The notes: a model not told the origin generated them from the letters alone. Positions 11,481-24,144 are shown, counted from the stretch's first letter. The stretch: DNA of 64,000 bases from Myotis daubentonii (GCF_963259705.1 NC_081844.1:36769341-36833340), one strand, 5' to 3'. Program-made: numbers and translations.

Positions 11481-12825
11481 TCAAATGAACTTGAGAGCAA
11501 TTCTCCCCCAGCTGAGCCTTCATGTAATACTGCAGCCCCTTCTAACCGTGATTCCAGCCTGTAGGTCTGAGACCCTGATCCAGAATTACCCAGCTTCCCA
11601 TTCTCATCTGAAACGAGACCACTAGATTAAACTTGCATTTGAATAGTGGTTATTGTGCAACGAGGGATTTCCTTCTCTCCTTGTGGGGAAACTTGTTTTC
11701 CCCAGTGACAGATAAAGTGGGGATCACTTTCGGTGGTTGAGTTAGTAGCTGGGTAGTTTGGAAAAGTAGGGATTTTTAATTTTAATTTTAATTTATTTAT
11801 TTTTTTGGTCTACTTGTAGCTTGTAGCCACCATGACCAGTATGAAAGGGTGTGTTCTTGATGGTAAAGGGTAGAACTTAGGGTGTGTTTTCACGTAGAGA
11901 CAGTATGCCATAAATGGTGGTTAGAATCTTAGGAAAGAGTTCCATTTGAGACTCATTATAAGTTGAGGAAGCCCTTGTGGGCTAGCTCACCACCACTTAC
12001 AACAGTATGTGCATGAGCAAATGGATTCTATATCCCAGACATCCATCTTATAAACATGCTTTTGAAGTGTGACTCATTTTTAAGTTGGGGACTTGCCTGT
12101 ATTTCATTAGGTCCTCCCCAGCTACCTTCCCCACAATAGTTTACATTTTGAACTATTAGCCCTTTGGGAAGATAAAATGACAGAAAATAGAGATTACTAT
12201 AATTTACTCTTAGCGCTAAGAGCCTGGCAGATGCTATCAAGATAAAATCAGATTTTCTGCAGGGTTTGCACCTACATCTCTTTATAGTTACATTATACCA
12301 GGTCACAGTCATCTTTTCCTTTTGTAGAATTCTAGAGTCTTAATCTAGGTATTTCCAAAAACCACTTAATCATATTCAGGACATGAGATACATTTTTGGT
12401 CTGCCTTACACTCCCTTCAGCCCATATCTGTATGGAAGCTGATGGCCTTCCAGCTGAGAGGTTACTGTTCCAGCCCCAGAGTGAGTTCAGTGGAAGACTG
12501 CTCGCCTGGCCTCCCACATGCTTGATATTTTTAGACATGGCTCTTATTTTATTCAGCAGTACACCAGCCAGCCAATCACTAGAGAATTTATCCAGGAATC
12601 AACCTGTTGCTTGAGCATATGTTCAAAGGATGCCACCTCTAATCTCTATCCCTTCATGAAGTCAGCCAAAAGCATGTTTTAAGAGCCACCCCTATCTCCA
12701 CTTAACTTTCCTGAGTAACATGTTCAGTTTTGCCTCACTCGTTCATGGCACACAGTATAAATACATCGTAAAATGCCTTTCTGTCTCATTTGTAGAACTA
12801 TAATTGAAAATTATGTCCATGATGT

Positions 12826-13110
12826 GTTTTTTTAAATTCTTTATTGTTTAAAGTATTACATAAGTCTCCTTTTTTCCCCACTGACCTCTCCCCCTGCCGC
12901 CCCCACCCCCCAGCACATGCCCTCAGCCCCCTAACCCCGTCTGTGTCCATTGGTTAGGCTCATATGCATGCATATAAGTCCTTTGGTTGATCTCTTACCC
13001 CCTCACCCCCTGCCTTCCCTCATAGGTTGGACAGTCTGTTGGATGCTTCTACGACTCTGGATCTATTTTTGTTCATAAGTTTATGTTGTTTCATGATTTT
13101 TCTTAATATG
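12826..13110 (-). mobile_element. Bat LINE-1 3' end, 5'-truncated, antisense
   Basis: In reverse complement it matches the 3' end of the L1 at 59365-59897: 'gtgtccattggttaggctca', 'ttggttgatctctta' and 'taaagtattac', closing on a T-run. It is a relatively young bat L1 insertion, truncated in the 3' UTR. Confidence 0.82.
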
Positions 13111-14069
13111 AATGTGTACTGGGTTATCCAGCTTCTCTTACTCGGCCACATAACCAAGCCTGCTCTCTCAGAACGACAGGTCCTTAGGGGAAATTTCCAA
13201 AGTAGATAATTTACAGGTGTAAGAGCTGATTTTATTTTTTTAAATTCACTGACTTATTGAGAATCAGTTGCAGGCTTCATAGAAAAACTTGGTTTGTGGG
13301 TGTGTTGTTTTTTTTTAGGGAAATAATAAAATGTCTCAGCTGCTTTTAAAATTGGGAAAGGTGAACATAACCTCTATTCAGTAAAACTAAAATAGATTTA
13401 AAAATACCCAAATCTTCTTTTGTGGGTGGAAATTACAAGGGACAGAAACAGGAAGGATAAGAGGTAGGAGGGACAGAGAAATAATTAAAATACATACCAA
13501 ATACCAGAAAGGCAGAATGCTTGCTGATGTGCTAGTCTATCTCCCTCTCTCTTTCCCTCCATTTTCCTTCCCTTCCTCCTTCCCTCTCTTCCTATCTTTC
13601 TCTCTCTTCTTCTAAAATAAAAAAGTAAACCCAGAAATACCTTTTATTTTAAGTAATGTTTTAATTCCATCTAAAATTTGGAATGGTTGATCCTCTTAAA
13701 TTCCTTACTCCCTTAAAAAGAGGACAGTTACCATATTGCTTGAGAGAATGTAGATCAACTGGAGAAGAAATGGAGTGGTATCTCTACCTTGAGGCCTTTT
13801 AGGATACTGTAAGTTACTTAGACTTTTAAAGCTGAGCTGCAGTTTAGCTACTGTGAGATACAGGTGGGGCCGCCTTTGGCATTTGTCCTGAGCCTGGATG
13901 AGTATAAGCATCAGGCTGATCTGAGCTCAGGCTGCTTGCCTACTCCTGGCCAATCCCGCATCTGGCATGGCCTCAGCCCTGGGAACAGGCTCTGGGCTGC
14001 AGGGATGATCACGTGGTAACAAAGACTGGGTCATTAAATTTTTGTTTATTTCTATTTTCAAAAAATAGA

Positions 14070-14400
14070 AATAATGCATCCCATGGATCAAACTTCTGAA
14101 AGTAAAAACAGAATATTAAAAAGTTAATTGTATCATATTATCTGCCTTATCCTACCCATTGACCCCCCCCCCCCAATGAACAGTGGACACTGTAGAGAGT
14201 TCCATGCCTATATCTACAGAGTTACCTCATTCTTTATAATGGGTGCCTATTATTCCACAGCACAGATTGTTTTATGCCGAAGGTTGTTGCCATTTTTTTT
14301 TTATACAAATAATCCTGAAAGGACTATCTTTGCAGATAAGCAAAATGTATTGTAGGAGCTGATCTCTGATGAATGTCAATTGTCAATGTTAATATTCCAT
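14070..14400 (-). repeat. Diverged LINE-1 3' UTR-like segment, antisense
   Basis: 'agagttacctcattcttta', 'ataatgggtgcctattattcc' and 'ctttgcagataagc' follow the antisense 3' UTR of old L1M families. A C13 run at 14163-14175 lies inside. Confidence 0.5.
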
Positions 14401-16205
14401 CTTTTTATCAATATTTTATTCCCCTTAGAATCTTTTGTCTCCTCTTTGCCCTCAACAATAGATAATAATCTAATAAATTGAATGCTTGCTGATTTTAATA
14501 TAAGACAAATTGTCATCTATGTTTATATCTATGACAATTTCTCTTCTTACAGGCCCATAATTAGCTGTATCTCCTTCATTTCTAATGTAAAAAGAGAATC
14601 AAGACAAGTTTCCTGTAATATTTGTAACAACACATTCCATTTTGATTAGGAGCTTCCATCTCGAAATAAAGTCATAATTCCTTTTCAGGAAAGAACAGCA
14701 ACAAGAAAGCAAATAGATCTGACCTTACCCTGTAGCAGCCTGCTTTGTAGTGCTGACAGGGGATGTTGTGGAGAAGTTGGTGCTGGTCTGGAACAGATTG
14801 CAAGGGGAGGTCTGGACTTGTCAGGCTCAGCTGAGCACAGGGCCCGATCATTTATCACTGTCAAAGGGTTTGGGGGTGGAGGGAAGGGGAGTTACTGGAC
14901 CATTCCTGTGCATCGCCTGACTGACAGCTGACAGCGCCTCATAAGCATCCATCGAGGTGCCCTGCACATCCTGTTGAAGGCTGCTGACAAGTTCACTAGG
15001 GGAAGAAAGAAGGCCTTCTGTTGCATGCTTTGTGCTTTGCTAGAGCTTTGCGCACCTTTCTGTGTGGCGTATATAGAACCATTTGCACAAAGCAGGTTTA
15101 CTGGTATTAGAGGCATACAGTTAGGCTTCAAAGTGATAACAAAACTGATAGGATGAGAAAATACATCTGTGGGTCTCATGCCTTAATTACATTCGCAGGC
15201 CTGGGATACTGCACAACACTGATTATTTTAATGTGGCTGAACTGACATCAGCAAATGCTGGCGAGAACGTAGATAACTTTGCTGCATCCACGTGTAACAG
15301 ACTAAGCAGTGCCAGCCTGCCACCAGGCTCCCCACAGGTCTTTGAAAGGCAGTGTTTTTAAAAGCAATACTAAAAAGTATGATTTCTCTGCAATACTTTA
15401 TAGCTATGATTAACATTCTTCTAAAATGTCTAAAATATGGGTTAGAATCAATAGGAAATATGGACCTTAGAATGAAAGGAAATAGTTTTTATTTACAGCC
15501 GCATTTTCAGGACAACTGTTTTCAATACTGTTATTCACAGGGATGTCACATTTATCAGACTGACATGAAGATTTTAATCCTTAAAAGAATTTTATTTTAA
15601 AAGGAATTTTTATTCTCAAGATTATCTAATTTTGGTAGTCATTAGGAAGTACATGTGTTAAGAGGGTGGCAGGGAGGTTTCATAGAAGTCAGGTGAAAAA
15701 TTTCCATCAATTAATATTATATGCTTATCAGACATGCTCTTACATGTGGTAATTAATACCATTGCATTACGAAGGTGAGCATGGAATTCTCCTAAAGCAA
15801 AATGAACAATGATGGAATGCTTTTACTGGGCTAATGTCATATGAATCGGGAACTCGTGCTAGTCTGATAACAGTTGGGTAGCAGGGTGTGGAAGAGCTGC
15901 AGGCAGTGTTGCTAACACGGAGCCTTGGGGATGTGTTCCTGATTAGCAGAACCCAAGAGTGGGGCAGGGCCATTGCTGCTTGAAGGATGAATAGAGGGCA
16001 TTGTCTTACTATCTTTGTTTACCCAACAGTAAGCCCAGTGCCTGGCATGTAACCGGTGTTCCATAACTATTTTCTGAACTGTGATGTTATTTAGGCAAAA
16101 TGTGGTTTCCTGTGCCTTGACTTACTGGGATAGATATGCACCATCCCCCTCCCGAGTCCCTCTGTTAACCTTCATTCTCCTTCCCTCACACCTGTCTACC
16201 TAGGA

Positions 16206-16425
16206 CAGTGGTTCTCAACCATCCTAATGCCGTGACCCTTTAATACAGTTCCTCATGTTGTGACCCAACCATAAAATTATTTTCATTGCTATTTCATAAC
16301 TGTAATTTTGCTACTGTTATGAATCATAATGTAAATATCTGATATGCAGGATGTATTTAGGTGACCCCTGTGAAAGGGTCGTTCGACCCCCAAAGGGATC
16401 GCGACCCACAGGTTGAGAATCACTG
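16206..16425. mobile_element. SPIN-type non-autonomous hAT element
   Basis: The left end CAGTGGTTCTCAACC and right end GGTTGAGAATCACTG are hAT inverted repeats of the SPIN (Space Invader) family, with 'aatacagttcctcatgttg' and 'gggtcgttcgacccc' inside. A perfect 8-bp target duplication, ACCTAGGA, occurs at 16198-16205 and 16426-16433. SPIN elements are known for horizontal transfer among tetrapods. This copy is internally deleted and non-coding. Confidence 0.95.
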
Positions 16426-16889
16426 ACCTAGGACATCATAAGCTCATGAAACCTACCCAAGTCTGGAACAAGGTCTGAGATGCCCTCATCAGATGGGATT
16501 TCATAGGCCAGCCGTGTGGCTGCTTTGAGTTAGTCCCTGAAAGTTCCAGCCCTGTCACCGAGGGGGCAGAGTCTTAAGGAGCAAACAATAGAATTCAAGG
16601 GACCCGAACCTGGAAAGGAAAAGGGCCCCGTGCTGAGTTCTTCTGTGATCAAGGAGGAAATAATCTCTCATTGGTTATTTTCTTTTAAGGGAGCTTTTAT
16701 GCTTCCTCTTGCTCTTTCTATTAAACAAACAAACAAACAGGAATGGGACTCATAGGAAAACATTTAGATTTTTACAAGATGAAAATATACCTGTTAGGAT
16801 CTAGATTTCTTCTTTTTAAAGTTTGCTTTGTAATTTTTTTTTTCTTTTTATAGTTGACTGGTTATCAACGAAATATTTGCTTTAAAATT

Positions 16890-17023
16890 TGGAAGTACAT
16901 GAAAGTGTAAAGAAGGAAGAGTAATCACCTATCATTTAGCATATATAGGTAGCTATTATTACATTTTGACCCTCTTTCCTTCTAGTCATTTTTCTGTGCC
17001 TCTGTTCTTAATTGGGTAGGATA

Positions 17024-17054
<31 letters not shown>

Positions 17055-17480
17055 CCTCACTCAGCTCTGTATTATTACTATTTCCCAATGCATGGAAAAA
17101 CCTTTTTATGACATACTTTTAAAATTACAATACCAAAAAATTACCATGTAATACTCCACCTTAGGACTGTGTCACAATTCCTTCGTTATCTCCCTTTTGT
17201 TGGGTCATTTAGGTGGTTTACAGTTTTTCACAGTTGTAAACAATTCTGCTGTAAACATTTTCGGATAGCTCTGCCTTAATCCTGATTATTCCCTAAGGTA
17301 CATACCTGTACTTGGATTACTAGGTCAAGGACTTAAATGCTCTTGACTTTCCTGATGCATATTTGCAGGTTGCTTTCCAACTGGATTGCAGCTGTTCCCA
17401 CATCCATGGGTAGTGCTTGAGGAAGCCCAGCTCCCTACTCCTTCATCCATATTCAGCATTGGTTTTGTAAGTTTTGCCAT
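16890..17480 (-). repeat. Old LINE-1M-type 3' UTR, antisense
   Basis: The order 'ttaccatgtaatactccac', 'gggtcatttaggtggttta', 'gtaaacaattctgctgtaaac' and 'ggattactaggtcaagg' is the antisense layout of an old L1 3' region. Contains an internal T22 run. Confidence 0.6.
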
Positions 17481-17971
17481 TTTCATGAATTAAAAATAGT
17501 ATCTCATTGTGTGGTTGAGTATCTATTCACGTGGTTATTTGTTATTTATATATTTAAATTTTTTATGAGTAATGTGTGTTCCTGTCGTTCTCCACTTTCT
17601 CTATGGCAGTGGAATCGCTGTCTTTTACAGAGTCGTGGAAGCCTGCCTGGGGAGCATGCAGAACTAAATCCAATGCTGTTTTTTAGGGCCACTGGCTTAC
17701 CTCCTGCACTCTAATTGTAGGCACCCTGTGGTCACTCCTTCCCTATCCAGGGCAATCTTGTGGCCTCATGGAACTCAGCGACACAGCAGGATCATGCTCT
17801 ACCAGTTTCTCTTAGGAGCAGGAAAGGGCTTGTGTATGAGAGTGTGTGCATTTGGCATTGATGTTACAAGTTCATAGTCATGCTTGTGGTCTGTGCACTG
17901 AGCAGACCTCTGAAAAGACAGCAGGTGCATCATGAAAAATAAAAAGGCCCTATGCTTACTTAATGCTTTAT

Positions 17972-18219
17972 TCTTTTTTTTTTAAATCCTCACCCAAGGC
18001 TATGCTTTTATTGTTTTCGAGTGAGAGAAAGGAAGGAGGAGAGAGAGAGAGAAAAGCAATGGATGTCAGAGAGAAACATCCATCAGTTGCCTCCCATAAG
18101 TGCTCTGACCAGGGATCGAACCCCTGGAACCTAGGTAAGTGCCCTGACTGGGATTCAAACCTGTGACCTTTTGGTGTATGGGACAACATTCCAACCACCT
18201 GAGCCACCTGGCAAGGGCA
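17972..18219 (-). mobile_element. VES SINE
   Basis: Antisense copy with 'gagagaaacatccatcagtt', 'aacctgtgaccttttggtg' and terminal 'gagccacctggcaagggc'. Its 3' side has the 'atcctcacccaaggctatg' block of a VES subfamily. TGCTTTATT is duplicated at both sides. Confidence 0.9.
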
Positions 18220-19654
18220 GTGCTTTATTATTTTAAAATACATTCTCATCTTCATTGCCTCACTCTTTTAGCTGGAAATCTTCCCTTAGTGTTCTCTAAC
18301 AAGTTTGTTGATTAAATGGATCTCCTTATGTGTAGGGCCTATAAAATTTATCTTTGCTCCCACAACTCAAAATGTAATTGCCAGTGGATATGAGCCAAAG
18401 ACCCTACCCATCAGTATGAGCTTATGCCTCTCCAAACTCCAGCTTAGGCTGGGGTTTACATATGGCCTTGTTCTGCCCATCCTGCTATGACTTCATACTG
18501 TGAACTTCGCATTGTGAAGTTGCAGTTCTTCTGCAGAGGGCTGCTGGGAGGTGCAGGGGCTGCCTGCAGGGCTGTCGGCTTCTTTACTGGCCAGGAGATG
18601 CATCTTAGTTTTGCTGCACCTGGAGCAAAGGGAACAGGGAGAATGGTGGTGGCGGATGGAATTCACTGAAGGAAGGACAGTGGTCAGAGCATAAGGATGT
18701 AATCCTGAATGATATATGACTTCTTTTTTTTGAGCTGCAACTTGAACTCTAGCCATCTAATTTTTACGTTTTGTCCATAGCATATCTTTTGTTTTTAGGG
18801 TAGCCCCCACTTACATACAGTGAGGGCTGACCTTCTCTTTCTCCTTGAGCTTTGAGAGCAATGCTTGCCTCTGGGTGCCCACAGCAGTTGGGGACTACTT
18901 GTCTCACTCTCCCTATAGCCTTACTGGGGACTCTGTTAAGCCTCTGCCAGCCACAAATTCCATCTGCCTCTAGTTGTGCACCTCATCCTTCAGTAAGAAG
19001 GACTCAGGCTTCCTCGGACACAGGGTGGTTGGAGCGCAGATTCAGTTGGCCCTCACTGAGTAACGTCCTCCCAGTAACTGGACCACCACCATGTAACTTC
19101 CCCATCTTTCCCTCCTCACATACAGAGCACACACCACTGGGGGCAAAACCCACTCTGGGTTGAATTTCACCTTAAAACACCATGGCCCCCATAATAGGAA
19201 CTTTAAAGACAAAAACAATATAGAACCAAGGTCCCTCAGGGCAGAGGTGACTAGAAGCATCATTACATATTCTTTCCCAGTGCACCTGTCCCATATTTGA
19301 GTGACTGGCGTGACAGGTGCATCCTCAGGACTCCAGCTCTCACAGTCATCATATCATCCTCACAATAGGGTGGAGGGCACTTTGGCCAGCCAGGGCCCAG
19401 AATGCTCCATGAGCGTGACCGAGGCACCTCTGCTGGAGACAGGAGAGGCAGCTCAAAAGCTAGGGCCGTGGGCCAAATATGAACCCCACTTAGTTCCAGT
19501 CTAATTTGTACCTTGAGACACCAGGAGCAAGTGACCGGGAGAAAGAGCCACTAAGGAACAGACAGTGGTGGGAACTGTGACACCATATTTTTTGAGGTTT
19601 TAATTGCCATTTTAGTGAAATAAACACACTTTTACATCAGTCTCAAACTGAACC

Positions 19655-19850
19655 TAATCCCTGATAAGCCTCATAGCAGCATGAATGACTGATAGTAACA
19701 ATGATAAGCATGGATTGGGCTTTTAAGGGGTTAATAACATGACTGGGAGGGGCTTGCACTGCTAGCTGACCTGCAGCTGTGAGGCTTTATTAGTCTGATA
19801 AGAGGCTATACCAGTACAGGGATGATTCTGGTCCAGCAGCTGACCAGGAC
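19655..19850. promoter_or_regulatory. Candidate GATA/E-box cluster (possible intronic enhancer)
   Basis: Three exact TGATAAG sites occur at 19662-19668, 19702-19708 and 19796-19802, with CAGCTG E-boxes at 19774-19779 and 19837-19842. No transposon is recognised here. Motif clustering alone is weak evidence of function. Confidence 0.3.
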
Positions 19851-21239
19851 TCCCAGGACAACAGTAGCTGTTCCTAGAATCTCCAATTAGGTGGTGTTGC
19901 TATGGTCACCCAATCTGGAGGAGATTGGACCTGCAGGAGAATACTGAGGGCCTGAGAGCCCACTCTCCAGCCCCCACCTCCCTGCCTTTTACCTGTCCGA
20001 TCCCCCCTCACCTAGAAGATAGGAATTTTAGCTAACTTGGTTTGCGTTCTTAATATAGCTAATCACTGGTTGGTTTGTGTCAGAATTTGCATTATTAAGG
20101 GTTTATTATCAAACAGTTTTATTGTATTTTTCAAGCAAGAAAACAGTCATAAAGTTTGAAGTACATTAATTATACACAAATAAAGCAAAAAACAGTGTCA
20201 GTATTATCTTCTAAAGCTTTTGAACATGCCCCCCAAATCCCCTTCAAAATCTCTCCAATAGTTGACTTTGGCCCAATCTTGCTCTAATTAACCTTGCTGC
20301 TCCTCAAGCACTGGGCTTTCAAGATTAATGGAAATCTATTCCTTGTCCTCATATACCCTTGACTGAGGACACGTCTGGCCATCATCAGAGGTTGTCCTCC
20401 TGGAGCATGTGGCCTTGGCCATGTCCCCACGGAGCAGGGGTAGGGACATCTGCCCGACCAGCCAGATTGGAGGCATCCACCCTGCTGTGGCCAGGCAGCA
20501 GATGTAGCTGTCAGAAAGCCCCTCCTGTCTCCATTTCATGGTCTGCTGGTAATCAATAGTTAGTACCCAATCAATGAGTGACTTTTCTATTTAGTCAGTG
20601 TGATTGTTTCTCTGGTGAAATGTCCAACTAATTATGAAAAAAAAATTTATAAATGCTCATTGGGTTCCCAGGTTAGTCCTCCCCACCTCCAAATCTTACT
20701 TGACCTAAATAATGTGTTTAAAGGATCTCTGGTTCTTTGGCTCCCAGTTACTAGCCTCAGCACAGTTTCAATGGGAAAGTGCCCTTAGAAGTTCAGCCTT
20801 GGTTTCCAGGAATAGAACTGCAACTGTTCAGTTTTTAAGGACTCACCATTCCCTCATCATAGAATAGAAAGGAGCACTCAGATTTCTTCCCATTCTTTTG
20901 TCCCTAAAGCTATCTATAGTTTTCGGTCTGTCTTCTTATTGAAATTTATCAAGCAGAAATGAGAAGGAAAATGGCTTCTTTCTTTGTGCCATCTTTCTGT
21001 TTTATTCACTTAGGCCAGGAATAACAAAATGATTTAAGCAAACATGAGAGATTCTTTGGGGTGCTAAGAGGAGAAAGGATTTTGTGGTCACATTTGGGGT
21101 TAGAGAAAGCATGCTGTGGTTGCTTAGGGATGTCTGTCATGTGCATGGAAGTGGAGGAGAGGTAACTAAGTGCCATGTATTTGTTATCCCTGATTCAGAT
21201 CTTATAAAATATCAAGTTCACACAAAGATGATAATACTA

Positions 21240-21475
21240 GTCTAACAGTTAAGTCGGGCTTACCATGTGCCAAACACTGTTCTAAGTGCATTATGTATGT
21301 TAATTCATTTAATTCTCAGAGCAACCCACAAGGTTGTTACCAATGAGGAAACTTACAGATGAGGAAACTGAGGCACAAAGAGGCTAAGTGACTGAGCTAG
21401 GAAGTGGGAGAGCTGAGATTCCAAGCCAGCCTCGTTTCAGAGCCCATGTCCTTAGCCACTGACACTGTACTGTCT
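21240..21475 (-). repeat. MIR SINE, antisense, nearly full length
   Basis: Reads in order 'accatgtgccaaacactgtt', 'aattctcagagcaaccc', 'gatgaggaaactgaggcaca' and 'ctgagctaggaagtggga', the antisense MIR layout. Confidence 0.8.
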
Positions 21476-21832
21476 TTTGTTGGTGAAGGCTGTCTTTGCC
21501 CCCCTAGGGCTGCAGTTCAGAAGGAAATGTGAAATCCAGTTTACAGACACTGTTATTTTTGGGCCTCAGGCTCTAGAATAAAGGATAAAACAAGGTCTGG
21601 GTAACTTAGCAGTAAGGAGAGAGTGGCATTTGAACTTTCACCTTCCTCTCCAGTTAGCATTTCTAGTCTTTTTACCTCCACCAGTACTCTGCCTTCTCAG
21701 CTGAGAACAGGTGAATGGGGAGGGAAGTGGACATTTAAGGAGCAGAACAAAGGAGTCTCTTTGTCCAGGCCACATGGCTGGGGACACTTCTGAGTGTCCA
21801 TTTTTAATGATCATTTTTGTATGAGGGCCACA

Positions 21833-22271
21833 TCTATATATATAAAAGCCTAAGCAACTGAACGACCAGTCGACTAGTAGTTATGATATGCACTGACCAC
21901 CAAGGGGCAGATGCTCAATGCAGGAGGTGCCCCCTGGTGGTCAGTGGGCTCCCACAGTGGGAGCGCCGCTCAGCCAGAAGCCGGGCTCACGGCTGGTGAG
22001 CGCAGCTGCGGCAGTGTGAGCCTCTCCTGCCTCCAAGGCAGGACAGCTGAGTGGCAGTGGCAGTTGCAGCGGGGCCAGGATGAGCGGGATCAGTGCCCAT
22101 CCTGGCTCGGGCTCCTCCCCAGCCACCTGCTGCTTTGTGCACTGCTACAGCCCTGTGGCGATCTGGCCTAAACTGGCAGTCCGACATCCCTCGAGGGGTC
22201 CTGGATTGTGAGAGGGCCCAAGCCAGGCTGAGGGACCTCACCAGTGCACTAATCTATGCACCGGCCTCTAG
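21833..22271 (+). mobile_element. Complete non-autonomous Helitron (HeliBat-like)
   Basis: Begins TCTATATATATAAAAG directly after an A and ends GGCCTCTAG, with a short 3' hairpin GTGCA...TGCAC about 11 nt before the end. These are the hallmarks of bat Helitrons, which insert between A and T. The interior is GC-rich and carries a 19-bp inverted repeat (21891-21909 with 21928-21946) built around CTCF-like cores. Its minus- and plus-strand open frames are GC artefacts. The 3' third matches 63740-63859. Confidence 0.88.
21897..21940. promoter_or_regulatory. Inverted pair of CTCF-like core motifs inside the Helitron
   Basis: The plus-strand core CCACCAAGGGGCAG (21897-21910) differs at one position from the CTCF consensus CCASYAGRKGGCRS. 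The minus-strand core CCACCAGGGGGCAC (reverse complement of 21927-21940) fits it fully. Binding is not shown by sequence alone. Confidence 0.45.
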
Positions 22272-22374
22272 GGTACATATAAAGAGAGAGATGTTTTTAG
22301 TGAATGAAATGATATATCTTTCATAATGGCTAAAGAGAGTCCTTTTAGAACTGTTTATGTCTTACACTGTTGGT

Positions 22375-23095
22375 TAACAACAGTGTATTGAATACTATGC
22401 TATATCCCATATTGTGCTAGTATTGTGGATGTGGTGAGCCAAAAGAGACTCAGGCCCTGCCCTCCATGAGCTTACAGTCTACTCATCCAAATAGCGACAA
22501 GTATAAGGTGCAGCTCTGGTGAGTGTTGCAGACAAAGGTCGTTGGTTCCAAGAGAGCAGTGTGGCTGAGGTGAGCAGAGCACGTGGGGCCTGTGTCGGAA
22601 TTTTGACGTAGCCTCAATGCAGTGGAAAGCCACAGTGGGAGGAGGTTGGGGAGTTTGTGTCATATAACCAGAGTTATACTTTCTTTTCAGAGGCAATGAG
22701 ACTACACTGGGAAGAACAAGTCAGAGAGGGTGTGTAGGGACACTTGGAGGAGTCCAGGCCAAGAGGCCACAATAATTGGGGCTGGAGTGGTTTTGGTGCT
22801 GTAGCAAAGCAGTAGAAGTTATTCTAAAGATGTTTGGAAGGCAGAATTAGCCAGATTTGGTGATAGATTAGACGCGGGTGGTAAGGGAGAGAGAACGGGT
22901 AGGAGGATAGCCGTCCTATGCCCAGAGGTTGGGATGCTGGAAGAAGGTCAAGTTTGGAGTGGATGGTCAGCTTGTGTTGGAGGTGCTTTTGAGCTGTCCC
23001 AGAGGAGATGTCAAACAGGCTACACTTTCTATTGTAAATGTGTACTGGTTTGTACATGAGGTCTGATGGACTATCCTGGGAAACCAAGTATTGGG
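22375..23095 (-). repeat. LINE-2 3' region, antisense
   Basis: 'caggccctgccctccatgag', 'gcttacagtctac' and 'cccagaggagatgtcaaaca' match the antisense L2 3' layout over most of this interval. Middle part is diverged. Confidence 0.6.
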
Positions 23096-23640
23096 GAAAA
23101 TTTTTTTAAATCTTTAATTTGTTGATTTCATAAAAAAATCCAAGCAATTATATTTTCATTTAGAAAATAAGAATCTAACAATGATAAAGGAAATTAATAA
23201 AGGTAAACATCTTGCATAATTTCCCTAGTTATTTTCAGTTTTGCATGTTTCTCTGGCAGTTTTTCCCATAAGCATTCACATTTTAATTAGTTGTCATTAT
23301 AATGTACATCCAGTGTGTAATAGGGTTGTTTTCACTTACCATTATCCCAAATATTTTTCCTTATTCCTATACATCTCTCAGATGCTGTATTTAAAATATG
23401 TAGCATAATATTTCATGCTTTTGAGAAATCATGGATTATAAATTTCTAAGCAATTTCTTTATTTTGGATATTTAGTTGATTTTAAGATTTCATTATTAAA
23501 AGTAGTAATACTTCAATAAATATTGTTATGCATATCATTTTTTTTTCTAGGTGGCATTTTTCTTAGGTTGAATTCTTTTGAGTGGGAGTAGTGGGTCAGT
23601 GCACTTGAATAGGTGTACAACTCTTGATGTGTATAAAGGA
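23096..23640 (-). repeat. Old LINE-1M-type 3' UTR-like segment, antisense
   Basis: AT-rich, with 'agcataatatttcatgct', 'tttggatatttagttgattt' and 'gtgggtcagtgcacttgaa' in the order of old L1 3' UTRs. Diverged, so the call is tentative. Confidence 0.4.
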
Positions 23641-24144
23641 AGATGTTTAGAACCACGAGCAAGGCTGTGGAGTGCTCACCATAGAACAGAGTTGTGACCT
23701 CCACATGGGGTGTCATCACATTCCTTTGTATTCAGTAACCAGTGGTCCTAACCATATGAGTGAGTGTGTGATAAAGTCCCATGCCACCTGACCTTTCACC
23801 TTGCATTTACTAAATTATGCCAATTAGTGCCTAGCGATTACTGTAGGGCTTGCTCTCTTGTTCACCTAGCCTGGCTCCGACTCCCCGCTCAGGTTTTCTC
23901 TTAGGATAGTGCCACAAATACTTAGGAACCAGTGGGAGCCCCTGAACTAGTAGTATCCCAAAGGGATCATCTAAACTGGACTGAACTTCAGAAGCCTTCA
24001 GGTTCTAAAAGGCTACAGTGGTGGTGCAGAGGGTGCTTAGGGCTCCCATGGGTTTGGATGGAGTTCCATGACCCTGTCTGTGCCTGTCAATCTGTCTTTC
24101 ATTGCCATAGCTTCTCAGCATATCACCTCTAATATGCCCTAGAC

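Noticed and set aside
21911..22326. Overlapping open frames on both strands in a GC-rich patch, suggesting a CpG-island gene or promoter
   Set aside because: The patch is a Helitron with defined termini; the open frames follow from GC-rich composition and share no domain.
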